DNA of 64,000 nucleotides, taken from assembly GCA_965153455.1 (NCBI GenBank), contig OZ234495.1, forward strand, positions 17,914,875 through 17,978,874. Direction: 5' to 3'. The first letter of the stretch is position 1. Each line of letters opens with the position of its first letter. This document shows, piece by piece, positions 58,830 to 64,000 of the stretch. The translations under genes and the position numbers were made by a program. The notes beneath the pieces were generated by a model. That model made no database searches. It worked only from the letters and a program-made list of their open reading frames with translations, and was not told the DNA's origin. The stretch comes from Sphagnum compactum. Lineage: Eukaryota; Bryophyta; Sphagnopsida; Sphagnales.

Positions 58830-59570
58830 GTTCATGTTTTAGTTTTTAAAAACTTTTATCTTTTTTATTTTTTACTTTTATGTGTTTTTTGTTTTTATTA
58901 TTATTATTTTGTATAATAAAAATAAAGTGTTTCTTTTTCACTTTTGTATTTTTGTTTATTTGGATGCAAGTTTGAAGTTTGGAGAAAGAAGACACACCTC
59001 ATTCTTTTTCAAGTAGGGTTTTTCTTCATTATTATAAGTTTTATTTTTTCTTATTTTCTACTCTTTATTTGGTTTCTTCTTTTTTGTAGTTTTTTTTCTT
59101 TTAAAATGGTTTTATTGTATTTCCCTTTCCTTGTTTCATTTGTTTCCATTCCTTTTTTATAGTTTTTTTGTTTTTACTTTTTTTTTGGTATATGTTTGTT
59201 TCATGTTTTAATTTTTTCTATTCTTATATTGTCTATCTTCATTTATTTTCTATTTTTATGCGTTTATTTATTTATTTATTTTCTATTTTCTTTTCCAGAA
59301 AAATTCTAGTTTTCCTAATATGTTTTATAATAAAAATAATTTTTAAAAAAATTAATTTTTGTTTGATTACATGTAGGTTTGAAGTTTGGAAAAAAAAGAC
59401 AAACCTCATTTTTTTTTCAAGTATGGTTCTTTTTCTCTTTCTTTTGCTCTCTGTTTTGTTTCTTATTTTTTGTCATCTATTTTTTAATTTTCTTTTAAGA
59501 TTATTTTACTGTATTTCCCTTTTTTGTTTCATGTTTAAGTGTTTACAAAAAAATTCTAATTGTTAAAGTG
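58830..59570. repeat. T-rich direct duplication of about 400 bp
   Basis: Two diverged copies lie in tandem. Blocks around 58,960-59,020 and 59,365-59,430 share GTTTGAAGTTTGGA, then AAAGAAGAC/AAAAAAGAC, ACCTCATT and TTTTTCAAGTA. Later both have TTTTATTGTATTTCCCTTT-like words followed by TTGTTTCAT. Long Phe/Leu-rich frames (58,944-59,162 and 59,168-59,566) result from poly-T composition and are not credible membrane proteins. Confidence 0.65.
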
Positions 59571-59629
59571 TTTTTCGGTTTTTATTATTTTTCTAGTTTT
59601 TTCCTTTAAAAATATATATTTGTTCTGTT

Positions 59630-59692
59630 TGGATGGATGACGGGACGGATGATGGGATGGATGACAGACGGACGGATGGATGGATGGAAAGC
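59630..59692. repeat. GATG/GACG imperfect microsatellite
   Basis: GGATGGATGACGGGACGGATGA continues into further GGAC and GGAT units. More diverged than the array at 38,567. Confidence 0.75.
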
Positions 59693-60341
59693 TTCATTTC
59701 ATCCCGACGTCCTTTACTATATGTAATTACCCCTTTGGTGTTTTTAAGAGCTGCGAGATGTGGTTTTGAGAAATCATACTACAGAATTTTGTGAACCTTT
59801 ATTTATTTATTTATGTACCACAATGAAAAACTTCCTGGTGTGAAATTGTTGAGGGTCTGAGACTATGGCTTTTCCCTAAATCCTCAAAGATTATTCAATA
59901 AAAAAATCGACAATTGTTTGCCCACACATTGCATCATAGGCTTCCCACCAGTGAAAATTATGACCCATTGGAGTGTAGTTTTTTTCGCATCTACCACCTT
60001 CATTTTAAGGTCATCGCACATGCATTAGTGTTCAAGTAAAATAAAATACAAGTGCACCATGTGGCACATTGAATTAATTTGGTTGTCATTGTTTTGTCAA
60101 AATTACCTCTAGTATCTCACATTCAAACAATGTTGTAACAATTATATGCATTCTTTGCTCACACCCCGAAAAGTACCTTAAGTTTTCCAAACTTGCAAAA
60201 ATTCTTACTATTAAAGGTCAAAAATTACTATAGAATGTGACGACATATTAAATCAATATGTTATTTGCCTTCTAAAATGTGTTATGTTAGAATACAAGTT
60301 TTTCATTGTGAAAATGCACTTAGATTCAACGAAAAACAAAG
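59693..60341. other. Gene-free interval
   Basis: AT-rich, with no motif recognised apart from TTTA repeats near 59,800-59,815. Confidence 0.4.
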
Positions 60342-61290
60342 TTGTTCAAAACAACCTTGTTTTTCTTTGGTGACCTTGAATTGATTCTTACTCTACCCTT
60401 CCTTTTGCCCATGTTGGAGGTGGTGCATATTTTGATCAAGTTCATGCAATGTCTAAACATGTTCATTATTGGATCTATGAATGTTGTCAAGCTTGCAAAA
60501 CCTAAGTTGTTTAGGTTATACACTAATCCATATTCTTGTTTTGAAGATCCAATTTTGATGCCTTCAATTATATGATCAACCATTCTAATGAATAGCCTTT
60601 AGGGTGGTGGTCCAATTTTGCACATCTGCAAGAAATCCTTGGCTTGAAGATTGGTGAATGGACTTTTGGTGTGCACGTAAGGTTGCTAATGGATTATGTG
60701 ATCTAATTCATAAAGAAGATGTAATTCCAATGGAATCCAAGGTCAAAGGTGCATGTAAAGAAACAAACCCAAAATTTGATTTTAAAAATGCAATTTCCAA
60801 ATCATGAGTTCATGAATGCAATGGGAATGGTTTATCCCCAATACTAATTAAATAAGGAAAATTTTGATGTCGCATTTCCAATCAACTCGGCATTTATCAA
60901 GGCTACATTTTACATTGGAAAGATAAACAAAACTAGAGCTTTTGTTCCCCAATTATTCGACTTACAACAACTTGATGTGCAATTTTCATTTTTTCAGCTA
61001 ACCATGACTCATAATGCAAAATCAGTAATGGCTAAAGGTGTTAATAAGAACCTAATTTCCAAGTTGTGGATGAAAATCAATAGTTCCCCCATTTTGGCAT
61101 GTAAGTTGAATGAATATAACAAGTTTGACGAAATAACTTTGGTTCAAGTCCTGGGTCCTATGGAAAATGAACTTAGACATTCAACAATTTAACCTTCATG
61201 AAAAACAATTTGTGAAGTGTTTGACAACACATCTTGATGTTTTTGTTCTCATGTTCAACTATAATGTTTTTAATCTATCTACTTTCCATA
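60342..61290 (+). pseudogene. hAT-like transposase remnant (copy 5, C-terminal half)
   Basis: The plus strand reads FFFGDLELILTLPFLLPMLE, then VVHILIKFMQ, then VVKLAKPKLFRLYTNPYSCF. Next come FPNHEFMNAMGMVYPQY, INSAFIKATFYIGKINKTRA, LLDLQ-type LFDLQQLDVQFSFFQLTM, TMTHNAKSVMAKGVNKN, EITLVQVLGPMENE, and in another frame LTTHLDVFVLMFNYNVFNL. These blocks match in order the C-terminal half of copy 1 (MSMLGVMNPKFW, LDLQCSLFKMAMNA, MEDEHCFSTIAF, LTNHLELCTRFYAQQ). Stops and frameshifts are present. Upstream parts found in copies 2 and 3 are missing. Confidence 0.8.
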
Positions 61291-64000
61291 CCATGATGTT
61301 ATCTTATATTGCAAAGAGTAGAAGGTGAAATACTAGATAGATTCATAAAGCTCACATCTTTTGTTATACAACAAGTCTCTTTAACAAATAAGTAGTGATA
61401 GTCTTGATCTAAACTTTGAGGCACCTTTCAAGATTCCTTTCTAGTTGGTTCATTTTTAAAAATTACCAACAACCAAAACATGTTCTGATTTTTTTCTTTT
61501 TGTGGTAGTCAATGGTCCCGGCAATTAGTTTTTCAATTTTGATGTTGGACAAGAAAACAAGATGTGAATGTTCTTATGGGTGTTAGGTTGAACATTTCAA
61601 AGTTGAAGGTCTTTGTTTGATTATTTTTTTAATGCATGGAGGTGAAAATCTTCCTTGTTTCATGGGCAAGGTCTTTATGGTCAAGGTTTGATTCCCCCCA
61701 AAAAACTTATTTATTATGAAATTTTAAATAATTTGATTTAAGCAATTTATATGTATGGGAAATTTAGTTTTATTGATGTTCTTAGCTACTTGTGTGCCAC
61801 CCAAATAAAGATTTATAAAGCATGTTGATCACCAAAAATGTTATGTTCAAAAAACATTTATCACCAAAAGAAATATATTCAAAATATTCTTAGTGGCCAA
61901 ATGGTCAATTACCTTACGGAAACCCTAGACCCCAAAACTAGCAAAAAATAATAATCAAATGCTTGAAATTGTACCTTAGAAATTTCTATGTTGCAAACTT
62001 TGTTTTGCCATTTACAAATTACATGGTAGTAACATTTTTGGCCTCCACAAATTTTTGAAAAAAATCCATGTGCCTTACACATCATATCAATACAATTTCA
62101 TCATTATTACGTTATATTTTATTAGCTTTAAATTTTTGTACATTGTACAATTGCCACCTTTTAAAATTATTATTTTCACCTTAGGAAAGAATTTTCCCAG
62201 AATTGAAGTTGTATAATATTTGTGTTGAGTACTACACTATACCTACTTGGTTCAAGTAGTACATAAGTTTGTGTGATGATCATTTATAAACCCAAATTGC
62301 CTAAGAAAACCCAAAATATTTAAAACCCTTAATATGATAATAGCTTGTTTTTTAGAGGTTTTCTCTTTTAAATTTAACAAGTTTCCAATCCTAAGTTTTT
62401 TTAACTCTTAAGTCAAATTTCTAATAAGTAAGTTTTGAAGCTTTTTAAGGTATTGAATTTTCCCTTTGGTCTCGAACACAAACATTTAAGCTTATGTTTT
62501 CTTTTAAGTTGACCTTTGTTTTGTATTGCTATGAAAGGCAAGGCTTAATGAAGACCATAGAAAGCGATATGAATTAATAACTTTAGATATTTTAAAACAT
62601 GTTTGATCAAAATAATTCCAAAATAATTTCACTTCAAAAGTTTTCCCAAGATACATTAGTATTTGCCACTAGGAATGTTCATAATAAAACATTGAAAGTG
62701 ACAATTATGGACCAACAAAATGTTGCCAATTATTAGAAAATTTAGTTAGAGGTGTGGGAGCACCAACACTTATTTTAATAACCAATAGCCTTGAACCCAT
62801 TACCAAGCAAAGTTAATCAAATTGAGAATTGAGATGTTATTTTTTTCATTCACAAAGAGAACAATTATGACATTTTCATCTAAAAAATAAAACATTATGA
62901 AATCATTGTGTCAATTAAAACTAATGTTAATATTTGGTGGGTAAACTATAATGAAATGAAGGTCAAAGGTTATGGTTTATAACTTGTGACTTGATAGACA
63001 ATCAATGTGTTGAAATTCTCATTAAAATCAGTCATAGATTCCAAAATTTATGAATTTTGAAAATGTGAAGTTTTATGTCATATCTAAATTATAGTCTCTA
63101 TAGATTCTTGTTGTGTGTTTTTTAATGTTTTTTGTATCAACTTTACTAAACTTTCACATTTCATACATGGACCAAAGATGGTGAATTGAATAGGCTTATG
63201 AATTAAAAACTTGTGTAACTAGATAGGTATCCAAAGTATTTTATAAAAAAATAGATAAAAACCGACTGAAGCTAATAAAATTTGGTAAAAAGGAATAGAA
63301 AACATCTCTAGAAGGTTATGGTAATTATGTTGTACTCTTAAATGAATTTGATCAAAAGTGTCAAGTTTACATTGTTTTTATAGTTTTTTATAAAAAAATT
63401 ATGTTGGTTTTATTCCAATTTAGACTTCTAACCACTCTTAGCTAGCAAAAGTGATTATGTTTAGAAAGTGGTGATTATTGAGGTTTAAAGGTAACACATC
63501 AACATGGCAAAGGCATTACATTAGGGAAACATTACTTAGGGAAATATTATTACCATAATTATATCACAATCATAAAAACCTACTAATCCAAGAAGTTAGT
63601 CACATGTGTTACAGAAGGATTTGTTGATTGAGGTTTTCCAATAAGAAATTGAATTACATCCATAACACACTAATTATTAATATTTTCATAGGTTCCAAGA
63701 TCCATGCACATTTGGGCATTGCTAATTGGATTGTGCTTATGAAATATGCAATAATGAAGGTTAGGGTTATTAATTTTTGAATGGGTGTCTAACAAAATTT
63801 TATTTATTTGAATTGCACAACCCTTGAAGGAATAACAAAATTGTTAATGTTAACCCCACATAGGACATCATGCAAACAATGATCTATCATGAATTCATAG
63901 GTACCCATTTTGAATTTGGAGCTTTCACATGATTTTAAAATCACAATGTGATGCATTTCAAAATGTGGCCACTTGAATAAATACCTTTGGAAGGGAGAAT
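61291..64000. other. Gene-free interval to window end
   Basis: AT-rich DNA, scanned on both strands. No coding frame, repeat family or simple repeat worth naming was recognised. Confidence 0.4.

Noticed and set aside
58944-59162. Signal-peptide-like small protein
   Set aside because: First copy of the same T-rich duplication; no conserved start context.
59168-59566. 132-codon Phe/Leu-rich plus-strand frame, apparent multi-span membrane protein
   Set aside because: Derived from poly-T-rich duplicated DNA; hydrophobicity is a composition effect.

Overview
This window looks like a gene-poor, AT-rich stretch of a land-plant nuclear genome. The evidence is one intact plant-type gene of the GARP/MYB-CC family with compact spliceosomal introns, several short interstitial copies of the plant telomere heptamer, and many degraded transposons of plant-typical superfamilies. 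The long gene-free distances suggest a large genome. The transposon lineages remind me of those in bryophyte, fern and lycophyte genomes, but that is an impression and I cannot name the species.

The only gene I can reconstruct confidently is on the minus strand at 52,392-54,646: seven coding exons, 384 residues, a MYB-CC transcription factor of the PHL2/PHL3 (UNE16) type. One of its introns needs a GC-AG splice pair. Its last intron has two alternative donors and two alternative acceptors, each pair 7 bases apart. The DNA behind it to about 56,170 looks like leader, a leader intron and core promoter.

The rest is transposon debris and simple repeats. Degraded hAT-like transposases lie at 4,600-6,900 (-), 21,530-22,340 (+), 23,660-24,270 (+), 29,950-31,350 (+) and 60,342-61,290 (+). 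A PIF/Harbinger transposase remnant with an intact C-terminal frame is at 41,755-42,448 (+). A heavily mutated reverse transcriptase is at 35,230-37,790 (-). Short dispersed repeat family A has ends resembling hAT ends (CAGTG plus a T run) and recurs at 1,142, 1,450, 7,362, 7,886, 11,209, 11,786, 12,523, 14,170 and 57,545. Family B, rich in GGAACAC/GTTCCC words, recurs at 9,762, 19,022 and 57,886. Microsatellites and small tandem arrays are clustered at 0.4-0.9 kb, 11-14 kb, 38-41 kb and 58-60 kb.

The most unusual structures are a near-perfect GC-rich 43-bp-arm hairpin at 50,131-50,228, the GC-AG intron and 7-nt splice ambiguity in the MYB-CC gene, and pairs of family A copies facing each other. 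I found no operon-like, CRISPR-like or viral system. No tRNA or rRNA gene could be supported.
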